A stretch of 64,000 nt of DNA from Comamonas antarctica (lineage in GTDB: Bacteria; Pseudomonadota; Gammaproteobacteria; Burkholderiales; Burkholderiaceae_C). How positions within the stretch are numbered: the stretch's first letter is position 1; every line of letters begins with the position of its first letter. A model generated the notes under the pieces. That model saw only the letters and a program-made list of their open reading frames with translations, ran no database searches and was not told the DNA's origin. Both the position numbers and the translations under genes were made by a program. Shown in pieces: positions 24,687 to 32,838 of this stretch. Where the stretch lies: assembly GCF_013363755.1 (NCBI RefSeq), contig NZ_CP054840.1, forward strand, positions 1,419,501 through 1,483,500, given 5' to 3'.

Positions 24687-25181
24687 TCAGATCAATTCCG
24701 ATGTCATGCGTGACACGCCCAGGATGTCGCGCAGCGCATGCAGGCCATCGCGGCGGTAGTCATCGGCCGACAGGCGCCGGCCGGCATCGCCGCGTTCGGC
24801 CCTGCCGGTGGCGTCGGCATCTGCATAGCGTTCGGTGATGTTGGCCTTGGCGTAGGCATACACGGCCCGCTCGAAGCGGCGGACCTGCACGCTCACGCCA
24901 TTGATGGCATCGGCTGGCACGCTGGCCAGGGTTGCATAGCCTGTGGCCTGCTGTGCCATGGCCCACGGGCCGAGTTCATCAAGGACATTCGCCAGTGCAT
25001 CGGTGGCCGCATGCTCGAGGCGCGCCGCCGTCACGACGCCATCGATTGCAACGTCGGCGCGCAGCTTCGCCAGGTCGATCTCGGGCCAGAAGCCGCCCGC
25101 CGACAGGGTGCCGAGCGGTGCCGGGTCTTCAGGCGGGCTGGTCCTCACGATAGGGGGACCGTTGGCAATCAAAAAGGTCAT
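24687..25181 (-). CDS. L: head completion/stabilisation protein L
   Basis: 164 residues, P2 gpL family, binds filled heads before tails attach. Recognised by FWPEIDLAKLRADVAIDGVV, LANVLDELGPWAMAQQATGY, FERAVYAYAKANITERYADA and ERGDAGRRLSADDYRRD. It lies between M and X as in P2. Confidence 0.94.
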   Translation of the reverse strand: MTFLIANGPPIVRTSPPEDPAPLGTLSAGGFWPEIDLAKLRADVAIDGVVTAARLEHAATDALANVLDELGPWAMAQQATGYATLASVPADAINGVSVQVRRFERAVYAYAKANITERYADADATGRAERGDAGRRLSADDYRRDGLHALRDILGVSRMTSELI

Positions 25182-25293
25182 GGTGATGCGTGGCTGCGGT
25201 GAATAGGTGGGCGGTGGTCGCCAGGCGTTGCTGCAGGGAATGAACCTTCGCGCGGCCTGGCGAGCCGCCCGGCACTGGGGGTGCTCGGTGGTG

Positions 25294-26217
25294 TCAGGTC
25301 TTTGCGGCGTTTCCCGTCTTGGCCGCGGGACGGCGGGCGGGCTTGGCGGCAGGCTTGCCCCGACCTGCGGCCGTGGCCGGCTTGGGCTTGGCGGTGTCGG
25401 CCGTGGCGGTTGGTGTGCCGGCCTGGTCGGTTGCCGCTTGCACTGCCTGGGAAGCGGGTGAGGCAGGGTTGGCCAGTGCGCGCTGTTTGCGCTCGATGCG
25501 TTCGATGTCCTTTTTCACGCCGGATTGCGCGTCGAGGTGCAGCGCCTGCACCAGCAGGGCCAGCACATCGCCCAGGATCTCGGGCGGCAAGCCGTCCAAC
25601 TGTGGGTCTTCGGCGGTCTGGATCTTGCCCAGCAGCGCATAGGCCGTTGCCTTGAGCAACTTGGCGCGGGCCTGGTCGGGCGCGTCCTGGCCGGTGGTCA
25701 GGCCGGCGAGGGCCGTCAGGTGTTCGGCCGGGTGTGTTTCGTCGGCCACCAGTGCTGGCTGGCCTTTCTCGTCGGTGCCTGGGCGCAGTGGTTGCCACTG
25801 GCCGCGCAGGTAGGCGTCGGCGTATTCGTCCAGCAGCACCGCCGCGGCGCCGCGCTGGTACTGGTCGGGCAGCGGCAGCTTGTGCTGGAGCACGTAGGCC
25901 GCCATGCGCAGCGCCAGGCCGTAGGCGCCAGCGTCGATGGCCCAGACCATGGTGGTGGTGAACACATCATCCCGCGCGCCCTGGCCCTTGGACAATGCAC
26001 CCTCGATCCAGGGCAGGTATTCGGGCAGCAACTGCGCCTTGGTCTGGCGCTTGAGTTGCACGGATTGCAGGGTCTTGAGCGTGCGTTTATCGGTGGCGAG
26101 CTTGGCCAGCATCAGCTGGTAGTCGCTGCCCTGCAGTTCGATACCGAACGGGCTGGCCGCCTGGGCCTTTTCGGCCATGACGCGGGCGCGGTGACGCTGG
26201 GCGGGGGTGAGTGCCAT
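25294..26217 (-). CDS. M: small terminase subunit/endonuclease M
   Basis: 307 residues; cuts cos DNA during packaging. The first 230 residues match gpM: MALTPAQRHRARVMAEKAQA, YQLMLAKLATDKRTLKTLQS, KAQLLPEYLPWIEGALSKGQ, DVFTTTMVWAIDAGAYGLAL. P2 gpM is 247 residues. The extra C-terminus is rich in Ala, Pro and Lys (TAKPKPATAAGRGKPAAKPA, RRPAAKTGNAAKT) and resembles a DNA-binding histone-like tail. Confidence 0.93.
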   Translation of the reverse strand: MALTPAQRHRARVMAEKAQAASPFGIELQGSDYQLMLAKLATDKRTLKTLQSVQLKRQTKAQLLPEYLPWIEGALSKGQGARDDVFTTTMVWAIDAGAYGLALRMAAYVLQHKLPLPDQYQRGAAAVLLDEYADAYLRGQWQPLRPGTDEKGQPALVADETHPAEHLTALAGLTTGQDAPDQARAKLLKATAYALLGKIQTAEDPQLDGLPPEILGDVLALLVQALHLDAQSGVKKDIERIERKQRALANPASPASQAVQAATDQAGTPTATADTAKPKPATAAGRGKPAAKPARRPAAKTGNAAKT

Positions 26218-26277
26218 GGTGATGTCTGGTGTGGGTTGCGGAGGCGGGCCGCCCGTCGCAGGGCGGCCCAGTGCGGC

Positions 26278-27291
26278 TTATGCGTCGGCGAACTCGATGT
26301 TTTCCACCAGCACCGCCTGACCAACGTCCTCGATCACGTAGGCATCGTTGCTGGACTGGAAGTCCTCGACGCGATCACGCGCCGGGTTTTCCTTGATGTG
26401 GCGGCGGCGGCCGCCTTCCTGCCAGTACACCGACAGGTTGTCGAAGGTGGTAATCAGCATGGCGTCCTCGGGGAAGAACGGCACCTGCGCGGCCTGCAGG
26501 CCGCCCACGCGCTTCTGGCTGATGACGATATCGGCCGCCATGGTTTCGCTGGGGGCCTGGTTGGTGTTGACCAGTGGGAAGTACTTGTCGTGCAGCAGCT
26601 GGCTGCCCAGGATTACGACCAGGTTCGGGTTGTTGCGGTGCCAGGGGTCCAACAGCTCGCGCGCGTCGAAGACTGCGGCATCCACGTTCTTGTAGTCACC
26701 AGCGCTGCCGATCAGCAACTTGCCGCCTGCCTTGCCTTGAGAAAGCACACGCTCGGCCGCTTCCTCGCGCAGGTGCTGCAGCCAGCCCTTGTTGACATCC
26801 TGCAGCAGCGGATTGGCAGCAATGTCGGTGTCGGGCGCGATGGACGTACCGTTGAAGCCGATGCAGATGCGGTCCAGTGCTTGACGCTGGGCCAGCATGC
26901 GTGCCACGCGGACCTGGAAGTCCGGGAACTTGGCCCAGGCGTCGATCTTTGCGTAGGAGAGGTGGGTGTCGAAGTTGGTCTTCGTGCAGATGTAGCCGCG
27001 CTCGCTCATGTCGGTGAGGTCGCGCGTCTGGCGTTCCTTGGTCGCCGTGTTGGTGCGGCCGGCACTGGGGCCGGACAGCGACAGGCCCAGCTTGGCGCCC
27101 TGCTGCTCGGTCACGGGGATGACGTTGATCTTGCTCAGGAACTCGCTGGACTCCTGCATTGCCGTTTCCAGCTTCTGCTGGACGCTGGGGATGACGGCAA
27201 ACGACTTGTTGGTATCTGCCAGGTCGATGCCGTTGAGTGTGGCGACGCGGCCCATATAGGTGTTGAAGACGCGGCGGCTATCGTTGCGCAT
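26278..27291 (-). CDS. N: major capsid protein N
   Basis: 337 residues, the HK97-fold shell protein of P2. Landmarks: NDSRRVFNTYMGRVATLNG, FLSKINVIPVTEQQGAKLG, GYICTKTNFDTHLSYAKIDA, GFNGTSIAPDTDIAANPLLQ and the end ENPARDRVEDFQSSNDAYVI. The N-terminal 30 or so residues are normally removed by the gpO protease. Adjacent to O and M as expected. Confidence 0.96.
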   Translation of the reverse strand: MRNDSRRVFNTYMGRVATLNGIDLADTNKSFAVIPSVQQKLETAMQESSEFLSKINVIPVTEQQGAKLGLSLSGPSAGRTNTATKERQTRDLTDMSERGYICTKTNFDTHLSYAKIDAWAKFPDFQVRVARMLAQRQALDRICIGFNGTSIAPDTDIAANPLLQDVNKGWLQHLREEAAERVLSQGKAGGKLLIGSAGDYKNVDAAVFDARELLDPWHRNNPNLVVILGSQLLHDKYFPLVNTNQAPSETMAADIVISQKRVGGLQAAQVPFFPEDAMLITTFDNLSVYWQEGGRRRHIKENPARDRVEDFQSSNDAYVIEDVGQAVLVENIEFADA

Positions 27292-27348
27292 AGGGGTTTC
27301 CTTGTCGGATGGTGGGACGGTGAGGTGGCGGGGATGGGGCTGGTGCGC

Positions 27349-28176
27349 TTAGAAGTCGGCCTGCTGCTGGCCGTCGCCACCGGTAGCCGGGGGGCGGCGG
27401 TTGAGCTGTTCCGTTTGGTCGAGTTGCGTGTACTGCTGCTTCAGCTTGTCGACGTCGGCGCGCAACGACCGCAGGGATGCGTCGGTTTTGGCGTGGTACT
27501 TGTCCACCTCGTCGGCGTGCTCTGCGAAGCTGTCGCCGAATTCCTGCATGCCGTCGGCAATGGCGTCGAAGCGTGCGTCATCCGCGCGGGACTTGCCCGT
27601 GAACTTGGCGATTGCGCCTTCGAGACGTGCTTTGAACTTGGCCACCATGCTGGCTTCGGCTTCTTCCTCCATTTCCAGCGTGAAGGCTTCGGCCGCGGTG
27701 AACAGGTCATCCGGGTGTTCCTTGCGCGCTGCGAACGGATTGGCGTCGGGGTGCTGCGCGGCGAAGGCCAGCATTTCGGTGCCCAGGCTGGCCGGGTTGT
27801 CGGTGACGGCCAGGCCAACGAGGTACGCCTCGCCGATGTCGGCAAAGCTCGGGCGCACCTCGATCGAGGTGTAGAGCTTCTGCTTGCGCTTGTTCAGTTC
27901 GACCAGTTCGTCGGTGGCGTCGATCTGAGCCAGCAGCGCAAGCTTTTTCTTGCCACCGATCTCGACTTCTTCGGTTTTCACGGCCAGCACATCGCCGTAG
28001 GCCCGGAAATCGCTGCTTGCACCATAGCCGCGGATGTGCTCCATGTTGACGCGTGCGCCGTAGAGCTTCGGGTCGTAGTGCTTGGCGATTTGCAGCAGCC
28101 AATCGCGGTCGATGGTGCGGCCGTCGGAGGTGGCGCCTTCGACGGCGACACGGAAGAACTTGGATTTCTTGGGCAT
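27349..28176 (-). CDS. O: capsid scaffold and maturation protease O
   Basis: 275 residues. N-terminal serine protease (MPKKSKFFRVAVEGATSDGR, DWLLQIAKHYDPKLYGARVN, MEHIRGYGASSDFRAYGDV, YTSIEVRPSFADIGEAYLVG) that cleaves itself and the capsid protein. The C-terminal coiled-coil scaffold is DGMQEFGDSFAEHADEVDKY with SLRSLRADVDKLKQQYT. P2 gpO is 284 residues. The 166 bases to the divergent terminase gene should hold back-to-back late promoters. Confidence 0.95.
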   Translation of the reverse strand: MPKKSKFFRVAVEGATSDGRTIDRDWLLQIAKHYDPKLYGARVNMEHIRGYGASSDFRAYGDVLAVKTEEVEIGGKKKLALLAQIDATDELVELNKRKQKLYTSIEVRPSFADIGEAYLVGLAVTDNPASLGTEMLAFAAQHPDANPFAARKEHPDDLFTAAEAFTLEMEEEAEASMVAKFKARLEGAIAKFTGKSRADDARFDAIADGMQEFGDSFAEHADEVDKYHAKTDASLRSLRADVDKLKQQYTQLDQTEQLNRRPPATGGDGQQQADF

Positions 28177-28342
28177 GGTGGTGTGGACCTCGCTGGTGAA
28201 CTTGCGATGAACTTGCTGGGATGACTGTGGACTTCCATGGTGTCCGGCAGTCCTGGCCCTCTCAAGCAATGCCATGTGTGGCGCGGCCGGGGACGGATGC
28301 GAGTGCTGGTTGATCGCGGGTGCAGCCGGAAGACTTGCCGTC

Positions 28343-30243
28343 ATGGCACAAACGAAGACCCCGGGACGCGCGCGCGTCCCTGTTGCCGCTGGCGATCCTG
28401 TCCCGGTTGCCGCGGCCGAACCGCCGGCGGCCGACTTCGGCGCGCTGGTGATCGCACAAGCGCAGGCCCAGAGCACCGCGCGCCAGGCCGCCGCCTTGGT
28501 CACCGACTCGCAGCCGCGCACCGTGGCGCGGCATCTCTACTGGCAGGGCTGGCGGCCCAAGCTGATCGCCGAGAAGCTGGGCATTCCGGCGACCACGGTC
28601 TACGGCTGGCGGGATGCAGAGGAATGGGACAAGTTCACGCCGCTGGAGCGCGTGAATGGCGCGCTCGAGTTGCGCATGGTCCAGCTCATCATGAAAGAGG
28701 AAAAGAGCGGCGGCGATTTCAAGGAAATCGACCTGTTGGGCCGCCAGCTGGAGCGCACCGCGCGCATCGAGCGCTATCAGGACACCGGCAAGGAAGGAGA
28801 CCTCAACCCCAACATCGCCAGGCGCAACGCCACGCCGAAGCGCAAGCCCAAGCGCAACGAGTTCTCGGCCGAGCAGATCGAGCGCCTGGTCGAGCTGTTC
28901 CATGAAGGGAACTTCGGCTATCAGAACCGATGGTTCGAGGCGCAGAAGGAGCGCACGCGCATTCTGCTCAAGTCGCGGCAGATCGGGGCAACCTACTACT
29001 TCGCCCGCGAAGCGCTGATCCGCGCGGTCACAGAGGGCCGCAACCAGATTTTCCTGTCGGCATCCAAGGCCCAGGCGCACCAGTTCAAGAACTACATGAT
29101 CGCGTTTGCGCGCGAGGTGGATGTCGACCTTAGTGGCGACCCCATGGTGCTCTGGAACAACGCCGAACTGCATTTCCTGGGCACCAACGCGAAGACCGCC
29201 CAGGGCCGAAGCGGCGACTTCTACTTCGACGAGTTCTTCTGGACCGGGAATTTCAAGGAACTCAACAAGGTGGCCAGCGCCATGGCTACGCACAAGCACT
29301 GGCGCAAGACCTATTTTTCAACGCCCTCCGCCAAGAGCCACGAGGCCTATCCCTTCTGGACTGGCGAGGACCGCAACCGCGGCCGGGATAGGTCCAAGCA
29401 TGTGCAGCTGGATCTCAGCCACAAGGCGCTGGCCGCCGGCATGCGCTGTCTGGATGGCCGCTTCCGCCATATCGTGACCATCGAGGACGCGCTGCGCCAG
29501 GGGTGCAACCTGTTCGACTTGGCCGAGCTGCAGGCCGAGTATCCCGACGACGAGTTCGCCAACCTGTTCATGTGCGACTTCATCGACGACAGCAATTCGA
29601 TTTTCAGCCTGAAGGTAATGCAGGCCTGCATGGTGGATTCGTGGGAAGTCTGGGCCGACGACTTCAAGCCGACAGCGGAACGTCCTTTTTGCCTGGGAGC
29701 CGGTTTGGGTCGGGTATGACCCATCGCACACGGGCGACACGGCCGCCCTGGTGGTCATTGCGCCGCCCAAGGTGCCGGGCGGCAGGTTCCGCCTGCTGCA
29801 CCGCCAGCAGTTCCGCGGCGCGGACTTCGAGGCCCAGGCCGAGTACATCCGCAGCATTACTCAGAAGTACAACGTGACGTTCATGGGCATCGACACCACC
29901 GGCCTTGGTCAGGGGGTCTACCAGAACGTCATCAAGTTCTATCCGGCAGGCCCGCTCCTACCACTATGACCTGGCGCTCAAGTCGCGCCTGGTGCTCAAG
30001 GCGCAGCAGGTCATCACCAAGGGCCGGCTGGAAATGGACGCGGACTGCACCGATGTGGCTGCGGCCTTCATGGCCATCAAGAAGGTGCTGACGCCGAGCC
30101 AGCGCCATGTGACCTATCAATCCGGCCGCTCAGACGCCATTGGCCACGCCGATCTGGCCTGGGCGGTCATGCACGCACTGGATAACGAAAACCTGGCCGG
30201 GGATGTCCTCGGCGGAAATTCTTCTGTGGAGATCTACGAATGA
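28343..30243 (+). pseudogene. P: large terminase ATPase P, interrupted by two +1 frameshifts
   Basis: Should encode the packaging motor of about 630 residues. The first segment (from MAQTKTPGRARVP) has the N-terminal HTH (IAEKLGIPATTVYGWRDAEE), Walker A KSRQIGATYYFARE and Walker B DFYFDEFFW. It ends at a TGA at 29717-29719, just after a T5 run at 29686-29690. Removing one T restores PFAWEPVWVGYDPSHTGDTA. A second shift near 29947-29951 (removing one G of CAGGCC) restores ARSYHYDLALKSRLVLK, leading to the true stop at 30243. Both lesions are single-base insertions, so assembly or read error is as likely as real decay. Q starts at the stop (ATGA). Confidence 0.88.
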
Positions 30244-31271
30244 CGACGAACGCACCTCAAGCCACCCATCACGCCGCAGCTACCGGCGCCGACCAGTCTG
30301 CTGGGCTGGAGGTCTTCACCTTCGGCGAGCCCGAACCCATCAGCCGCCTACGCCTGCTCGATTACGTCGAAGCGATGTTCAACGGTCGCTGGTATGAGCC
30401 GCCTTTCCCGCTGGAAGGGCTGGCCGGCGCGTTTCGCGCTTCGCCGCATCACGGTTCGGCGATCTACCTCAAGCGCAACATCCTGACCGCGGCTTTCATC
30501 CCGCATCCGCTCCTGTCGCGCGAGACCTTCAAGGCATGGGCGCTTGATTTCCTGGTGTTCGGCAATGGCTATCTGGAAGGGCGGCGCGCCGTCACCGGCC
30601 GGACCATGCGTTTCGAGCACGCGCTCAGTCGCTATACGCGCCGGGGCAAGGACAAGCGCTACTTCTACGTGCCCAACTGGAACGAGGAACATGAATTCCC
30701 AGCGCATTCGGTGTTCCACTTGCGCGAGCCCGATATCAACCAAGAGCTTTACGGTCTGCCGGAGTATCTGAGCGCGCTGCAGTCCGCGCTGCTCAACGAA
30801 TCGGCCACGATGTTCCGCCGGCGCTATTACGAGAACGGCAGCCATGCTGGCTTCATCATGTACCTGACCGACGGGGCTATCGGCAACGCGGATGTGGAGA
30901 CGCTGCGCGAGCAGCTGCGCCGTGCCAAAGGGCCAGGCAACTTCCGCAATCTGTTCGTGCACGCGCCCAATGGCAAGCCGGAAGGCCTGAAGCTGATCCC
31001 GGTCAGCGAGGTGGCGGCCAAGGATGACTTCGGCGCCATCAAGAGCGCCAGCATGGCCGATGTACTGGCGGCCCACCGGGTTCCGCCTGGGCTGCTGGGC
31101 ATCATCCCGAACAACACCGGCGGCTTCGGCAATGCGAAGGAGGCCCTGGGCGTGTTCATGGAAAACGAGATCGCGCCGCTGCAGACGCTTTTCGAGACGC
31201 TCAATGACTGGGCCGGGGATGAAGTGGTCCGGTTTGAGCCGTACCAGCCCGGCGGGCAGGGAGCAAGCTGA
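30240..31271 (+). CDS. Q: portal protein Q
   Basis: 343 residues; the dodecameric portal through which DNA enters and leaves the head. It matches the P2 gpQ/PBSX portal family: FTFGEPEPISRLRLLDYVEA, HHGSAIYLKRNILTAAFIPH, FLVFGNGYLEGRRAVTG, HLREPDINQELYGLPEYLSA, YENGSHAGFIMYLTDGA and VPPGLLGIIPNNTGGFG. P2 gpQ is 344 residues. Intact, unlike the terminase upstream. Confidence 0.96.
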   Translation: MTTNAPQATHHAAATGADQSAGLEVFTFGEPEPISRLRLLDYVEAMFNGRWYEPPFPLEGLAGAFRASPHHGSAIYLKRNILTAAFIPHPLLSRETFKAWALDFLVFGNGYLEGRRAVTGRTMRFEHALSRYTRRGKDKRYFYVPNWNEEHEFPAHSVFHLREPDINQELYGLPEYLSALQSALLNESATMFRRRYYENGSHAGFIMYLTDGAIGNADVETLREQLRRAKGPGNFRNLFVHAPNGKPEGLKLIPVSEVAAKDDFGAIKSASMADVLAAHRVPPGLLGIIPNNTGGFGNAKEALGVFMENEIAPLQTLFETLNDWAGDEVVRFEPYQPGGQGAS

Positions 31272-31308
31272 CGCGCCAAACCACCGCAGCCGTCTTCCCA
31301 CCTCACCA

Positions 31309-31329
31309 GGGCGCCTAGGCGCCCTTTTT
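31309..31329 (+). terminator. Rho-independent terminator after the portal gene
   Basis: GGGCGCC-TA-GGCGCCC palindrome followed by TTTTT, 38 bases after the portal stop; ends the P-Q late transcript. Confidence 0.85.
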
Positions 31330-31574
31330 CACGCCTGGACCACCCCACCTCCCGCCGGGGCCGCGCGCGCGGCCTCCTGGCCCGATTTTGGGGGCGGATG
31401 GGCCTTTTGGCCCCCCATCCCAAAGCCGTGACCCTTTACCCCGCGGCGCGCCACATCGCCCCCGCCGCGCCTCCCCGCTTCGCAGCGCGCAAATTACGAG
31501 TTGGTCGGCACCGGCGATTCCGCGCCAGTCCTGGCGGGGCGATGCGATCCGAGGATTTTTCACGTTACGGAAAA
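31330..31574. other. GC-rich non-coding segment, possible cos/packaging region
   Basis: No convincing gene. Very GC-rich to about 31,495, then falling. In P2 relatives cos lies beside Q. The minus strand here reads GGGGAGGCGCGGCGGGGGCG around 31,460-31,480, loosely like the P2 cos strand, but the match is too weak to place the cut sites. Confidence 0.3.
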
Positions 31575-31790
31575 TTACGGGAAAGTGTTGTCGGTTGGTG
31601 GCGGCGTTTCCACATGGTCTGCAATGCGGCTGGCGGCCATGTTCAGCTGGCGCGCGACCGGCTGCAGCAGCGCTCGCACAGACGATGCGCGAATGGTCTC
31701 GTCGCTCGCTGCCGCAAGGATGTCGCAGAGCGCATCCACGCTCCCACTCGCTGTCTCCACTTCGTCTCGAACTGCCTGGATCAAACGCAT
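31575..31790 (-). CDS. small SOS-controlled phage protein (tum position)
   Basis: 71 residues, mainly helical: MRLIQAVRDEVETASGSVDA, LCDILAAASDETIRASSVRA, LLQPVARQLNMAASRIADHV. A good ribosome site (AAGGTGG) precedes the ATG, and 23 bases upstream is a LexA-type box overlapping a promoter (CTGTAA, 17 bases, TATACT on the minus strand). In phage 186 the LexA-controlled antirepressor tum lies beside cos in the same relative place. Sequence similarity to Tum (146 residues) is not evident, so only a positional and regulatory analogy is claimed. Confidence 0.68.
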   Translation of the reverse strand: MRLIQAVRDEVETASGSVDALCDILAAASDETIRASSVRALLQPVARQLNMAASRIADHVETPPPTDNTFP

Positions 31791-31812
31791 AGCGCCACCT
31801 TGGAAAGCTTGT

Positions 31813-31832
31813 TACTGTATTTCCGTACAGTA
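31813..31832. promoter_or_regulatory. LexA/SOS box
   Basis: TACTGTA-TTTCCG-TACAGTA, perfect 7-base arms; its core CTGTATTTCCGTACAG has the CTG-N10-CAG form of the LexA operator. It overlaps the -10 and start region of the leftward promoter of the small gene at 31575-31790. Confidence 0.8.
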
Positions 31833-31996
31833 TATAGGTGCGGACTTGTACTTACAGTTGCAACAAAACATTTTCTTTGAACGATGGCAGTGGGCGGCAC
31901 TGCAGATGCGGACGGGGAAGCGGCTTTAGTTCTTTGCGCCTACGGTTTGTTTTTTCGCGCCTATTTTGGCGCCGGCCAGGTCCTGATTCGGAAATG

Positions 31997-32034
31997 AAAA
32001 AAGCCGTTAAGTCATTGAGACTTAACGGCTTTTT
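31997..32034 (-). terminator. strong (probably bidirectional) terminator beyond the tRNA-Leu piece
   Basis: AAGCCGTTAAGTC-ATTGA-GACTTAACGGCTT, 13 perfect pairs with A and T runs on both sides, five bases past the CCA end. The chromosomal tRNA-Pro in this window has the same kind of tail, suggesting this is original chromosomal context of the tRNA. Confidence 0.88.
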
Positions 32035-32038
32035 GATC

Positions 32039-32096
32039 TGGTGCCCGGGGCCGGAATCGAACCGGCACGCCTTGCGGCGGGGGATTTTGAGTCCCC
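32039..32096 (-). tRNA. truncated tRNA-Leu(CAA), 3' 58 bases only
   Basis: The minus strand has an intact anticodon arm (GGGGA-CTCAAAA-TCCCC, anticodon CAA), variable arm, T arm (GCCGGTTCGATTCCGGC) and CCGGGCACCA end. Everything 5' of the anticodon stem is replaced by unrelated sequence: no D arm and no GCCCGGG acceptor strand. This is what an integrated element leaves as a displaced 3' end. Not functional as it stands. Confidence 0.85.
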
Positions 32097-32185
32097 GCCG
32101 CGACGCTTCAGGCTCGCTACTGATGGCGTGGCCTGCCTAGGCGACTAAAGGGTTCTAGCAGACGACATAGCGACGATTTCTATCT

Positions 32186-32485
32186 TTAGGACGTAGTGGA
32201 GCCCCAGGTCCAATCCTGTCCGCCCACCACAACGAAGATTTCCGAACGAAAACCTCGTGCCTGGAAAGCGGCCTTGATCCTGCCCCGCACATCATCTCGG
32301 ATGGCATCAGCACTGGCCCCGGTGTAAGACCCAAGAACCGTAGTAGTGGGGATAACGGTTTGTCCACCGCTAGTATTGCCTTGCGCTCGACGGAGACCAA
32401 GTGCCTCAAGTGCTGCATAAGCATTTGCATAGTCAGCACTAGAGGCATTTTTCAAGTCAAATGTGCAGATAACTCCATAGGCCAT
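32186..32485 (-). CDS. orphan small protein, possible Cas2/VapD-like ferredoxin fold
   Basis: 99 residues with a strong ribosome site (GGAGGG) before MAYGVICTFDLKNASS. Predicted order is strand (YGVICTFDL), helix (DYANAYAALEALGLRR), strand (TVIPTTTVLGSYTG), helix (ADAIRDDVRGRIKAAFQARG), strand (SEIFVVVGG), the beta-alpha-beta-beta-alpha-beta plan of small nucleases such as VapD and Cas2. No sequence family could be confirmed. It stands alone between a truncated tRNA and a tRNA-like tail. Confidence 0.6.
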   Translation of the reverse strand: MAYGVICTFDLKNASSADYANAYAALEALGLRRAQGNTSGGQTVIPTTTVLGSYTGASADAIRDDVRGRIKAAFQARGFRSEIFVVVGGQDWTWGSTTS

Positions 32486-32780
32486 GAGATTTCCCTCCGT
32501 TTTAAACGATCGAATTTCTACGGATGGAAGTGTACTGTTGATGCTTTCGAGAGGGCGAAGGATAGTCGTCGGGCAAACCCTAGGCGGCTGAGGCAAATGT
32601 ATGTGTTGCAGTGTCGAGGGAAGCGATAGGGGATTTGGCGGATAGTGCTGAACATGAGTTTGCATCCCGCGCATATCCCGCTTTTTAGTCGTAACCTATT
32701 GATGTATAAGGTTGGTCGAGTCCCCCCTCGCGCACCAGATCAGGCAAGTGCCGACTCCTTGCGAGTCGCGTATTTGCTGC
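32486..32780. other. AT-richer non-coding segment with a tRNA-tail-like sequence
   Basis: No gene seen. Lower GC than the surroundings. Positions 32715-32737 read GTCGAGTCCCCCC then TCGCGCACCA, like the T-loop to CCA end of a tRNA, and are followed by GATCA as is the tRNA-Leu remnant. The 5' part does not fold as a tRNA. Confidence 0.4.
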
Positions 32781-32781
32781 G

Positions 32782-32819
32782 AAAAAGGCCGCTTCCCTGT
32801 TTGGGCAGCGGCCTTTTTT
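32782..32819. terminator. bidirectional terminator
   Basis: AAAAAGGCCGCT and AGCGGCCTTTTTT arms around a 13-base loop, just beyond the stop of the RES toxin gene. Confidence 0.85.
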
Positions 32820-32838
32820 CCTGGCGCTGGCAGGTGCG

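Larger units (their letters stand above)
1..31990. mobile_element. P2-like prophage, left end outside the window
   Basis: Recognisable P2-family genes lie in P2 order: Q, P, O, N, M, L, X, lysis, R, S, V, W, J, I, H, FI, FII, E/E', T, U, D, ogr, replication A. The left end, with any integrase and attL, is outside the window. The right end falls after the portal gene and the LexA-controlled small gene, somewhere near 31,900-32,040. Lysis, tail and capsid genes look intact, but the large terminase is frameshifted twice. Unlike P2, D is next to the repressor/early block with no integrase between them, so the attachment end lies on the cos side. Confidence 0.93.

Noticed and set aside
31388..31880. 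Rightward frames after the portal gene
   Set aside because: They start inside a GC-rich non-coding stretch, lack ribosome sites and run antisense to the LexA-boxed small gene.
32155..32448. 97-codon leftward frame overlapping the Cas2/VapD-like gene
   Set aside because: The other frame has GGAGGG before its ATG and a balanced alpha/beta sequence; this one has neither.
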